A stretch of DNA of 64,000 nt from GCA-2706205 sp964215955 (GTDB taxonomy: Bacteria > Bdellovibrionota > Bacteriovoracia > Bacteriovoracales > Bacteriovoracaceae): positions 1 to 64,000 of the forward strand of contig CAXPDR010000038.1 of NCBI GenBank assembly GCA_964215955.1. Direction: 5' to 3'. Positions within the stretch are counted from its first letter, which is position 1; every line of letters begins with the position of its first letter. Shown here piece by piece: positions 52,813-60,963 of this stretch. A program made the position numbers and the translations under genes. Under the pieces are notes generated by a model, which worked only from the letters and a program-made list of their open reading frames with translations, was not told the origin of the DNA and searched no databases.

Positions 52813-53235
52813 TTACTTTTTTCTTTTCTTTGCTTTCCTTTTTCCCATCTGCAATTCTTGAAACTTTTTTCTTTGCTCTACTGTTAGAACAGATCTAATA
52901 GTAAGCATTTTTTGAAACCTTGCTTCAGCTTTTTGGTCTCTTAAAGACTTAATTTTTGCATGAATAGCTTTCAGTTCAGATTCAGGAGCGTCTGATGCAA
53001 ATTTTGTTTTCATCTCTTCTCTTAATTTTTTTAGCTCACCTTGGCTCTCGAACTTTTTCTCTTTATTGGCCTTTCTCATTTCTTTAAGTTTCTTTTTTTG
53101 CTCTTCGGAAAGATTTAGCTGCTTTAGAGCTCTGGCCATTTCTTTGCCTTCTCCACCGCCTTTTCCCTTACCTGCAAGAGTTATAGTTGGAACTAAAAAC
53201 GTCATCGCTAATACTAATGGCATCAATTTTTTCAT
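52813..53235 (-). CDS. Spy/CpxP-family periplasmic protein
   Basis: A 140-residue exported protein with signal peptide MKKLMPLVLAMTFLVPTITL and a helical, basic mature part. The family LTxxQ motifs are seen as LSEEQKKKLKEMR and LTVEQRKKFQEL, separated by two helices. Relatives include the chaperone Spy and the metal sensors CnrX and ZraP. Encoded first in the operon with the ECF sigma factor and a membrane anti-sigma, it could be the periplasmic sensor of the system. The start has AAGGAG with correct spacing. Confidence 0.78.
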   Translation of the reverse strand: MKKLMPLVLAMTFLVPTITLAGKGKGGGEGKEMARALKQLNLSEEQKKKLKEMRKANKEKKFESQGELKKLREEMKTKFASDAPESELKAIHAKIKSLRDQKAEARFQKMLTIRSVLTVEQRKKFQELQMGKRKAKKRKK

Positions 53236-53269
53236 TAAGAAATCTCCTTTTTTATAGTCTTAAATATTA

Positions 53270-53293
53270 GACTCTAAAAAAGAGAATTTAGTT
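53270..53293 (-). promoter_or_regulatory. Possible ECF-type promoter of the Spy/sigma operon
   Basis: On the minus strand AAC (53293-53291) and GTC (53272-53270) are 18 bases apart, as in GAACTT/GTCTAA-like ECF promoters, about 35 bases upstream of the Spy start codon. Short motifs of this kind occur by chance, so this is only suggestive. Confidence 0.3.
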
Positions 53294-53338
53294 GAACTTT
53301 TTTTAGGAAAGTAGACAAAAACATGTAATTTCATACAC

Positions 53339-54445
53339 TTAACAAAGTGGCAATGAAAACTCGTATCCGGCTTCATTCTTGGAGTTCTCCACTCTAATTT
53401 CAGAATTTAAGGCTTTCATTATTTCCTGACACAGAGGGAAGCTGAGTTCAGAAACAAATACTTCATCATTTAACGTATGAATACTTTCATATAACTCATT
53501 ATAATTTGTAGAGAGATTTAAGTCCGTGCTCCCCTGTTCTTTCAGCTTTATATAACAACTTGATTCCCTTGTTTCTGAAATCAAAAGAATTTTTCCATTC
53601 CTAGATAAGTGTTTAAGAGAATTTAAGATAAGATTTGATAAAACCTGATCAACTCTTCCAAAGTCACCTTTAACAATAATGTTACTAAAATCAACTGTTA
53701 GGTTTATACCCATTTTATCGGCTAAAACTCCAAACCGACTTTCGATCATTCTACCCAATTCTTTTAAATTAATTCCATCTTCTTTCAACTCAAGACTTTC
53801 ATTTAGCATGGTAGACATATTAAGTGCATTATTAACTTTTTCACTTAAATCTACTGATTGTGAAAAAATATCTTTTTCTAATTCTAATACCTGCTCTTTA
53901 TCTAATCCGTAATTATCTAATAAATAGTTACTCTCTTGAAGTAATTTATCAATTGGAGTTCTTAGCTCATTTCTAATGTAACGATATATATGACCAATTC
54001 TTTCTGCATATTCTTCTAGTTCACGATTTTGTTTTAGAATCTTTTTCTGAAACTCTTTAAGTTGTTCATCACGAATCTTTCTTTGTGTTATATCTTTAAG
54101 AACCGCCATATGGTAACCGGATTTTTCATCAATAAAGCTGACACTTATTTCAATATCCATCCATGTACCATTAGCTAGTTGAATTCGATCTTCCCTAATC
54201 ATTTTCTCATGGATTCTCAGGTTATCGACGTGAACCCTCCAATCACCTACATTCTTAAAAGAACTCGCTATATCATAAACTGACATCTCACATAACTGGT
54301 CAGGCTCATATCCAGTCACTTCAATCACTGTTTCATTATAGTAAATAACTTTTGATGTCGATGAATCTAGAACCATGATCATATCATTGGCATGATCGAG
54401 AAAACGCAAAATATTTTGAATTTCTAGTTGGTCTAGGTTTCCCAT
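53339..54445 (-). CDS. PAS-domain histidine pseudokinase
   Basis: A 368-residue soluble protein. A PAS domain (about 12-125) with PAC end GYHMAVLKDITQRK is followed by a coiled segment and a HisKA-like helix pair. In the HisKA helix the motif H-E-L-R-T-P is NELRTPID, so the phosphorylatable His is Asn159. The ATPase domain keeps an N-box (VDQVLSNLILNSLKHL), but the G1 box is reduced to EQGS and the G2 box is lost. It is therefore probably a sensor without kinase activity that acts by dimerising or binding a partner. It stands alone. Confidence 0.72.
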   Translation of the reverse strand: MGNLDQLEIQNILRFLDHANDMIMVLDSSTSKVIYYNETVIEVTGYEPDQLCEMSVYDIASSFKNVGDWRVHVDNLRIHEKMIREDRIQLANGTWMDIEISVSFIDEKSGYHMAVLKDITQRKIRDEQLKEFQKKILKQNRELEEYAERIGHIYRYIRNELRTPIDKLLQESNYLLDNYGLDKEQVLELEKDIFSQSVDLSEKVNNALNMSTMLNESLELKEDGINLKELGRMIESRFGVLADKMGINLTVDFSNIIVKGDFGRVDQVLSNLILNSLKHLSRNGKILLISETRESSCYIKLKEQGSTDLNLSTNYNELYESIHTLNDEVFVSELSFPLCQEIMKALNSEIRVENSKNEAGYEFSLPLC

Positions 54446-54521
54446 AAAACGCTCCTAATTAAAGATCATTATAGAGTCACATCCCAAAAAAAATATTAAG
54501 GTTTTCAGGGTTCATCAAAAC

Positions 54522-54555
54522 TTAAGGATAAGCCTCAGACAGAGCTTATCCTTAA
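54522..54555 (-). terminator. Terminator-like hairpin after feoB
   Basis: TTAAGGATAAGC (54522-54533) pairs perfectly with GCTTATCCTTAA (54544-54555) around a 10-base loop. On the feoB transcript, GUUUUG follows the stem. It is the end of the feoAB operon. Confidence 0.6.
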
Positions 54556-54570
54556 TAGTTTATTTATAAT

Positions 54571-56430
54571 TTACGAAAAAATGATATAGGCTAAGTAAGA
54601 AAAGAAGTAGGCCATAAATAGAGTATAGGCTCCAAAAACAAGGGGCATTTTATAGCCATTTGTTTCTTTTTTCATGACTCCAAACGTTGCAATACATTGA
54701 GGAGAGAATACAAACCAAATAAGTAATGCCATTAGCGTTCCTAAAGAATAGTTCTTAGTAAGAATAGAAGAGAGCTCTGTTAAAAAACCTTCATCCTCAG
54801 TATCATCTCCATCAACAGCATAAACTGTTCCCATAGCTGCCACTAAAACCTCTCTTGCAGCGAAACTTGGAATAAGTGCAGTTGTAATTTTCCAATCAAA
54901 ACCAAGAGGTCTAAAAACAGGTTCAAAAGTTCGACCTACACTAGCTGCATACGAATAATAAATATCTGGTTTATCTGCATCAGCTGGTGGCTTAGGGAAG
55001 GTAACTAATCCCCAAATAATAATAGAAAGAAGCAATATAACGGTCCCTGCCTTTTTAACAAAAACCCATCCTTTTTGAAGAGCACCCCGTAAGACGTTTA
55101 AAGCCTTTGGCATTCTGTATGGCGGAAGCTCCATTAATAAATAGCTTGGAGATTGTGGAGCATAAGTTTTCTTAGCAATAAAAGCTACGGCAAAAGCTGA
55201 AACAATTCCAAAAAGATATAATCCAAATAAAGCTAATCCTGGAGCTCCTAGAAATCCAAAAACTTTTTCATCTGGAACAATGACAGCGATCAGTAAAGTA
55301 TATACCGGTAATCTTGCAGAACATGTCGTCAAAGGAGAAATCATCATTGTAATTAATCTTTGGACTGGATTTTCAATGATTCTTGCAGACATTATTCCCG
55401 GAATCGCGCAAGCATGAGAAGACAATAAAGGTATCACGGCCTTACCAGGAAGTCCGAGTTTTCTCATCATAAAATCGAGTAAAAAGGCTGCTCTACCTAG
55501 ATAACCAAAATCTTCTAGTGTATGAATAATAATAAAAAGGAAAACGATATGAGGTAAGAATACTAATATCCCACCAACACCTGCAATCACCCCATCAACT
55601 ATTAAAGATTGTAAATATCCACTTGGAAGAAATTCTGTGACAAGGGCGGCCATCCATTCAAAACCACCTTCAATTAATCCCATAAATGGATCAGACCATG
55701 CGAAAAGTAATTGAAAAACTAAAACGAGAATACCTAATAAAATTAAAGGTCCCCAAATTTCATGTAAAACGATACTATCTAGTTTTGCTGTAAAGTTATC
55801 TTGTTTTATCTTTTGAAGAATAACCCGTTCTAAAATAGTATCAATTTTAGCTAGTTTAGCTTGAATATATTTTGGTTCTTTTATTTCTTTTTGAAATTCT
55901 TTAGATACATTTAAGGAAACTTTTTCATTATTACTTATGTTTGTAATAGCATTCAGTAACTGATCTAAGCCTTTCCCTTCAGTTGCCGTTGTTGGTATTA
56001 CAGGGATTCCACCAAGTTCACTTGAAAGTTTAGCAATATCAAGTTTCTGACCTCTTGTTTCAGATACATCCATCATATTCAAGGCAACGACAAATTTTTG
56101 TCCGATTTCTTGCAGTTGTAATGCTAGATACAAAGACTTTTTCAAGTTTGTGGCATCCATAACAAGAACAAAGACATCTGCTTTTTCTTCAGTTGCTTTA
56201 TTGAAAATATAATCTCTAGTAACTTTTTCATCTAAAGTTGAGACATCAAGGGTGTAAACACCTGGAAGATCAACAATGCTATGACTAACGTCACCAGTAT
56301 TAAAGGTTCCTGATTTTTTTTCGACAGTTATTCCAGGAAAGTTAGCAACTCTTTGCTTATTACCCGTTAAACTATTAAAGAGTGAAGATTTTCCGGAGTT
56401 AGGAAGACCAATAAGTGCTAAATTCATCAT
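54571..56430 (-). CDS. feoB: Ferrous iron transporter FeoB
   Basis: A 619-residue inner-membrane Fe(II) transporter with an N-terminal G domain. G1 is GLPNSGKSS, G2 is in FPGITVEKKSG, G3 is DLPGVY and G4 is NMMD. The membrane part has the gate motifs SSHACAIPGIMSAR and SPLTTCSARLPVYTLLI, with CysPro-like features of the family. It is shorter than E. coli FeoB (about 770) because the spacer and C-terminal tail are reduced. It overlaps feoA by 4 bp and is a typical member of the family. Confidence 0.95.
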   Translation of the reverse strand: MMNLALIGLPNSGKSSLFNSLTGNKQRVANFPGITVEKKSGTFNTGDVSHSIVDLPGVYTLDVSTLDEKVTRDYIFNKATEEKADVFVLVMDATNLKKSLYLALQLQEIGQKFVVALNMMDVSETRGQKLDIAKLSSELGGIPVIPTTATEGKGLDQLLNAITNISNNEKVSLNVSKEFQKEIKEPKYIQAKLAKIDTILERVILQKIKQDNFTAKLDSIVLHEIWGPLILLGILVLVFQLLFAWSDPFMGLIEGGFEWMAALVTEFLPSGYLQSLIVDGVIAGVGGILVFLPHIVFLFIIIHTLEDFGYLGRAAFLLDFMMRKLGLPGKAVIPLLSSHACAIPGIMSARIIENPVQRLITMMISPLTTCSARLPVYTLLIAVIVPDEKVFGFLGAPGLALFGLYLFGIVSAFAVAFIAKKTYAPQSPSYLLMELPPYRMPKALNVLRGALQKGWVFVKKAGTVILLLSIIIWGLVTFPKPPADADKPDIYYSYAASVGRTFEPVFRPLGFDWKITTALIPSFAAREVLVAAMGTVYAVDGDDTEDEGFLTELSSILTKNYSLGTLMALLIWFVFSPQCIATFGVMKKETNGYKMPLVFGAYTLFMAYFFSYLAYIIFS

Positions 56431-56663
56431 GATCTCACCTCTGAAACTTCTACTAACGATGCCTCATTCGCACTAATTACAATTTGAGAGTTCTCGATTT
56501 CAACAATCAGAGGATCTTTAAACCAGGGCGCTTTACGTATCAATTTAACGCTTGCTCCCTCTAGTAGTTTTAGATTCTTTAATTGAATTAGAACTGTTTC
56601 ATCCTCTACATTTAGCTTTGAAATAGTATAGGTACGATTTTTTTCAATACTGGTAAGGTTCAT
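56427..56663 (-). CDS. feoA: FeoA domain protein
   Basis: A 78-residue SH3-like cytoplasmic partner of FeoB. The core is EGASVKLIRKAPWFKDPLIV followed by VISANEASLVEV, the usual FeoA pattern of a strand, a P-x-x-x-D-P turn and an A-x-x-I/V end. The ATG is at 56663, with feoB following at a 4-bp overlap. A possible operator lies about 35 bp upstream. Confidence 0.92.
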   Translation of the reverse strand: MNLTSIEKNRTYTISKLNVEDETVLIQLKNLKLLEGASVKLIRKAPWFKDPLIVEIENSQIVISANEASLVEVSEVRS

Positions 56664-56695
56664 ACACTCTCGTTTGATATATTAAACTTATCGAA

Positions 56696-56712
56696 GTAAT
56701 ACCAAACATTAC
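56696..56712. promoter_or_regulatory. GTAAT-ATTAC inverted repeat upstream of feoA
   Basis: GTAAT (56696-56700) and ATTAC (56708-56712) are separated by 7 bases, 33 bp upstream of the feoA start. Two further GGTAAT-like half sites occur further upstream on the minus strand. It may be an iron-responsive operator, but it does not match the Fur consensus GATAATGATAATCATTATC. Confidence 0.3.
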
Positions 56713-56765
56713 CACTAAAGTCTAGATATTACCCTAAGTATGAAAACCTTATCTATTTAAAATAA

Positions 56766-59078
56766 CTAAGAGTGTAGCTCATTTATTTGATTTCTCATCT
56801 CCATCCCTACAGATATTTGAGACTTAGATGAGGTGAAAATATGTTGCAGACTTTCCACAATTTCAGCTTCAACTGTATCAATCTCTTGATCCTTACCTGT
56901 GGTAAGCTTCTTAATTGAGCTCACTTCCCCTTCACTAAAGAGAATTTGCTGTTGCTCATAAGAAGTATTGATGTGCTTTATTTTAGATTGTCCACTATTG
57001 ATAACCATAGAGGCTTTGCTCATCATTAGTTCTAGACTCGTAACTTTTCTATCAAGCTCTTCAGCCTGAGTATTTAATAAATCAAAAGTCTTATTTAACT
57101 TATTTACGACTTTAACAATGTTTTCCTGGTTATCTGCTTTTAAATCTCTTTTTAAATAAATATTAACCTGAGAAAGCTCATGCCCTAACCTAGACTTAGT
57201 TTCATAAAGGCTTGCTTTAGCAAATTTAATATCCTCTTTTAAAGTATCGAACTTTGGAAGGGCAAATAAAATTTCTTCCATGACCTCACCGTAAACTGAA
57301 AGATTAGATGATGAGTTTCTCAAAGCATTAATATTTGCAAATAATACTTCTTTCGCTCGATTACTTGCTCTATCATACTCTCTTACAAGTTGAGATAGAT
57401 TAATAACTGCATCCTTAAAAACTTTCAAGGATTGAGTTGAAGTCTTACCTTGCTCAAAAACTTTATCTAAATGATCTTTTTGTCCTTCAATTAATTCTTC
57501 ATAAGAATTGATCTGTCCATGGAGAACTTCTATTTGATCTAGTAGTTGCTCTTCTTTACCACCAATCATTTGCCTTAATTGACTAAACTTTTCAAAGATA
57601 TCATTTATGCCAGCGATATCAAATTCACTTGCAATATCATCTGTAACTTCCTGACCTGGATTTAACATCACGTCTAAACTTTTTCGAATTGGAGAGATTA
57701 AAGTTTGCGCTTGGTCTTGAATTGTTTGTTCTATATTTGTTAGGTCATAAAAGAAAATCATGACCTTGGTCTCTCCCTGATACTTCACCGGGGCAACAAA
57801 CATTTCGTAAGGCCTAAGCGCTGATTGATCATTTGGCTTAACCTGAACTTGATAAATACCTGCTACACCATTTTTTAAAGCATCTAAAACCGGATCATCA
57901 CTTCCTATATTTGTAAGTTTAGATAAGAAATCCCAACTCATATAATCTTTTTTTACTTCTTCTTCATCTAACTCCCAGTCATGGCAAAACTGCTTATTAG
58001 ACCAAACTACTTTTAGATTTTTATCCAAAAGAATAGAAGCCAATGGTAAAGCATCTTGAAAGATACTCCCAAAACTCATTCGCTTATGAAAGTACTTAGA
58101 AATATTTCTCGCATAGTCTTTAAATTCATTACTAAAAAGTTCATCATTTAGATTCTTAGCTTCTAAAATTTGTTCAGATACAAACTCCTCAACAAATGAT
58201 TCCAAACTGTCCTGAGACTTACCTAATAACCATTTATTAACAGCAAAGCTTAAGAAGAAGATCCCTGTTAAAATCCCTAGGATTCCCATTAAGCCCATAA
58301 CATAGTATTTTCCCATTTGTTCACTTTGTAATTTCTGGTAAGTGATTTCAGGGGAGATTTTGGTAATCCAAAAGTTAAGAGATTTTTTCGTATCACCGTA
58401 GAGTTGCTTAAAGAATCTTATTTCATCAGAATATTTTTTAAGCATTTGAATTTCTATTTGTAAGTTTGCAATACGACTAATAATTTCAGACTTATCCTTT
58501 CTGGTAAGAATCGAGTTTTCTGTTACTTTAATCATAGTTTCAAAATCACGATTAACGCTTGTGACGAGACTCCCTAATTTCCCTTTATTAATATGCCCTT
58601 TAGTTTGAGAAAAAACACGATCACTCATTCGAGTTAAGGTTCTCCAATTATTTCCCTTTACGTAATCATAGAATTTATTCATTTTTATATTAAAGACATT
58701 TACAACCTTATCAACTTTAGAAAATGAAATGAGATTAGCTGCAGATGTTTTTAATTTTTGGATATCATTTTTAAGATTTTTATATCCTTCAACTTCAATT
58801 TCCGCATGAACTTGTCCTAGTTCAGATTCTATTTCTTTCGCTTTTTCAATTGCTAATCTTGGATTTTCATTAATGACATTAGAATATATCTCACTTAAAC
58901 TTTTATCTTTTTGATAAGACTCAATTATAAAGCTGGCTTGATGTAGATTCTTAGATCGACTTCCATCAATAAATCCTAATTGCCAAAAGTAAAGTATCGT
59001 ACCAAGAGTACAAAACATAACTAAGACCAAAGATACTTGATAAAACTGAATAAGTTTTTTTGAAAATTGTGACATCAT
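56766..59078 (-). CDS. Membrane-bound PAS/coiled-coil sensor-like protein
   Basis: A 770-residue protein with an N-terminal helix (VSLVLVMFCTLGTILYFW), a helical extracytoplasmic region of about 220 residues, a second helix (YYVMGLMGILGILTGIFFLS) and a cytoplasmic part. A PAS-like domain lies around 345-450 (FQDALPLASILLDKNLKVVW, KYQGETKVMIFFYDLT). Two long coiled-coil regions follow (450-740). The chemoreceptor hairpin signature is not present, and neither is a kinase or cyclase domain. It may be a scaffold or sensor for the neighbouring flagellar genes. The ATG at 59078 has AGGAAG seven bases upstream. Confidence 0.7.
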   Translation of the reverse strand: MMSQFSKKLIQFYQVSLVLVMFCTLGTILYFWQLGFIDGSRSKNLHQASFIIESYQKDKSLSEIYSNVINENPRLAIEKAKEIESELGQVHAEIEVEGYKNLKNDIQKLKTSAANLISFSKVDKVVNVFNIKMNKFYDYVKGNNWRTLTRMSDRVFSQTKGHINKGKLGSLVTSVNRDFETMIKVTENSILTRKDKSEIISRIANLQIEIQMLKKYSDEIRFFKQLYGDTKKSLNFWITKISPEITYQKLQSEQMGKYYVMGLMGILGILTGIFFLSFAVNKWLLGKSQDSLESFVEEFVSEQILEAKNLNDELFSNEFKDYARNISKYFHKRMSFGSIFQDALPLASILLDKNLKVVWSNKQFCHDWELDEEEVKKDYMSWDFLSKLTNIGSDDPVLDALKNGVAGIYQVQVKPNDQSALRPYEMFVAPVKYQGETKVMIFFYDLTNIEQTIQDQAQTLISPIRKSLDVMLNPGQEVTDDIASEFDIAGINDIFEKFSQLRQMIGGKEEQLLDQIEVLHGQINSYEELIEGQKDHLDKVFEQGKTSTQSLKVFKDAVINLSQLVREYDRASNRAKEVLFANINALRNSSSNLSVYGEVMEEILFALPKFDTLKEDIKFAKASLYETKSRLGHELSQVNIYLKRDLKADNQENIVKVVNKLNKTFDLLNTQAEELDRKVTSLELMMSKASMVINSGQSKIKHINTSYEQQQILFSEGEVSSIKKLTTGKDQEIDTVEAEIVESLQHIFTSSKSQISVGMEMRNQINELHS

Positions 59079-59151
59079 GCTAACACTTCCTTGTGTTTTT
59101 TACCTAATTTTAATAAATTATGACAAATTACGAGTAGCATTGTAAAGCTAT

Positions 59152-59178
59152 AAAAAAGGGAGATCGTCAGATCTCCCC
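59152..59178 (-). terminator. Intrinsic terminator of the flagellar operon
   Basis: GGGAGATC (59158-59165) and GATCTCCC (59170-59177) form an 8-bp stem with loop GTCA. On the minus-strand transcript it is followed by six U. It lies 30 bp after the fliA stop codon. Confidence 0.85.
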
Positions 59179-59207
59179 AGTATCATAACAAAATTTTTAA
59201 CTGAAAT

Positions 59208-59993
59208 TTATACAGCAATATCTTCGTGTGACTCAAAGTCATTTTTAAGTTTGGCTTTAAGTTTCATAATCGCCTGTGTATGAAGCTGAGAAACTCTTGA
59301 TTCAGTAACGTCTAATACTTGACCAATTTCCTTAAGGTTTAAATCTTCAAAATAGTATAAAGATAAAACGAGTCTTTGTTTTTCCGGAAGAGTTTTAATT
59401 CCATCTCTAATTATAGTTTGAGCCCGCTTATAATTGACAGCCGAATAAGGGTTTGATGATCTTCTATGCTCTAAAAGACCCATCATTAACTTCTTATCTC
59501 CTCTACTAAAAGTCGTTGAGTCATCAATGTTTAATAGAGAAACTGACTTCGATTTGTTTAGCATTTCATGAAATTCTTCCATTGAACAATCAAGTTCAGA
59601 ACACATCTCTTCATCTGTAGCAGGTCTTCCTAAGTCTCTTTCTAACTTTGCATAAGCTCTTTCTAAAACCTTAGTTTTTTCTCTTACTGATCTTGGTACC
59701 CAATCCTGAGACCTAAGCTCATCAAGGATTGAACCTCTAATTCTAAATTCTGCGTATGTTTTAAATTTATTATCTCTAGTTGGATCAAATTTTTCGATTG
59801 CATCCATTAATCCGATAACCCCACAAGAAATAAGATCATCTAATTCAATATTTGCCGGTAGTCTTGCTGCAATTTTTTGCGCTATAAATCTTACCAAAGG
59901 GGCATACTCAACAATTATTTTGTCTTTAACCTCTGGATCCATTGTACATCTGTAATCTTTTAAGTTTTTTAATTTAGCTGTTAGTGATGACAT
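59208..59993 (-). CDS. fliA: Flagellar RNA polymerase sigma factor (sigma-28)
   Basis: A 261-residue sigma-70 family protein. Region 2 has LIVRFIAQKIAARLP-type helices and FDPTRDNKFKTYAEFRIRGS followed by ILDELRSQDWVPRSVREK, a hallmark of the FliA/WhiG group. Region 3 is around 110-175, and region 4 has LPEKQRLVLSLYYFEDLNLK and EIGQVLDVTESRVSQLHTQA. It directs late flagellar genes. It is the last of the flhA-flhF-flhG-fliA unit, and the intrinsic terminator follows. Confidence 0.93.
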   Translation of the reverse strand: MSSLTAKLKNLKDYRCTMDPEVKDKIIVEYAPLVRFIAQKIAARLPANIELDDLISCGVIGLMDAIEKFDPTRDNKFKTYAEFRIRGSILDELRSQDWVPRSVREKTKVLERAYAKLERDLGRPATDEEMCSELDCSMEEFHEMLNKSKSVSLLNIDDSTTFSRGDKKLMMGLLEHRRSSNPYSAVNYKRAQTIIRDGIKTLPEKQRLVLSLYYFEDLNLKEIGQVLDVTESRVSQLHTQAIMKLKAKLKNDFESHEDIAV

Positions 59994-60018
59994 GTGAGCT
60001 TCTCCTTAAGCAAAGTGG

Positions 60019-60909
60019 TTACTGAACTTCCTGTTCAAAACAACCTCTCTCATAACTATTTGATCGAAATACGTTATGCGAGCGATCTACCATCTCATCG
60101 GATAGCTTTTTAACGACTTTAAGAAAATTCTCGTGGTGGTCATTTTTGCCGGGACTCAAAAAATGTTGGTCAAACAACCTCGATTCAATATCTAGTTTCT
60201 TAATTCCACCAAGAATCTTTGTTCTCACATTTAAAAAATTCTCAGTTGTTTCACTTAAGGTTTTAACAATTTTTTCAAACTGTCCTTTTGAATTTATCAT
60301 ATTTACAAGTAAATCGTTCTGATTTACACCAAACTTTTTATTTAATACTTTAATTAATGAATAAGAATCAGTAATTGAAGCTCTATCAGGAGTAACAACA
60401 ACAACTCTTCTATCGCAATAAGCATTTAAAACTAGTGATTCTCTACTTAGTCCTGCTGGACAATCAAGTAAGATCAAATCATATTCCTGTGCATGTGAAT
60501 TCATGATATCAATGATGACTTCTTCTAATCTTAAATTACTTTCAAATAAGTCAATTGATCCATTACAAGCTGAAAGTAAATGAAAGTTTCCTTCGGTATA
60601 AAGACATTCCTCAAATTCTTTCTGAGCTGAAACTAAATCATAAAATGTGTTATTAACGGGAAGGCCAAGCTTAATGGCCGTATTGGACAAATTATAATCG
60701 CAATCAATGAGTAACGTTTTTTGTCCTTGAGATGCCATCTCTTTAGCAAGTTTTAAAGAGACTGAAGTTTTTCCAACTCCTCCCTTTCCGCCAGTGATAG
60801 CAACTGAAACTGTCTTTTTTCCAGACATTTTCTTTGTTGAAATAAGTGCATTGATTTCATTTTGATAATTCGAATTGAACGAACTTAACCATTCGCTAGT
60901 TTTATCCAT
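60019..60909 (-). CDS. flhG: FlhG/FleN MinD-like ATPase, flagellar number regulator
   Basis: A 296-residue MinD-type ATPase. The deviant Walker A is GGKGGVGKTSVSLKLA, the switch II equivalent is LIDCDYNLSN, and DLILLDCPAGLSRESL is the D-x-P-A-G block of FlhG. The usual N-terminal DQAxxLR activation helix is not obvious in DKTSEWLSSFN. It controls flagellar number by acting on FlhF. The gene lies 54 bp downstream of flhF and 25 bp ahead of fliA, as in most polar-flagellated bacteria. Confidence 0.9.
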   Translation of the reverse strand: MDKTSEWLSSFNSNYQNEINALISTKKMSGKKTVSVAITGGKGGVGKTSVSLKLAKEMASQGQKTLLIDCDYNLSNTAIKLGLPVNNTFYDLVSAQKEFEECLYTEGNFHLLSACNGSIDLFESNLRLEEVIIDIMNSHAQEYDLILLDCPAGLSRESLVLNAYCDRRVVVVTPDRASITDSYSLIKVLNKKFGVNQNDLLVNMINSKGQFEKIVKTLSETTENFLNVRTKILGGIKKLDIESRLFDQHFLSPGKNDHHENFLKVVKKLSDEMVDRSHNVFRSNSYERGCFEQEVQ

Positions 60910-60963
60910 AAACTTCCTGTCCTCTCAAACGAAACTTCCTGTTTCGCGATATTAAAAACTAAA

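Noticed and set aside
56696..56712. Fur box upstream of feoA
   Set aside because: The inverted repeat GTAAT-N7-ATTAC does not match the 19-bp Fur consensus; it is listed only as a possible operator.
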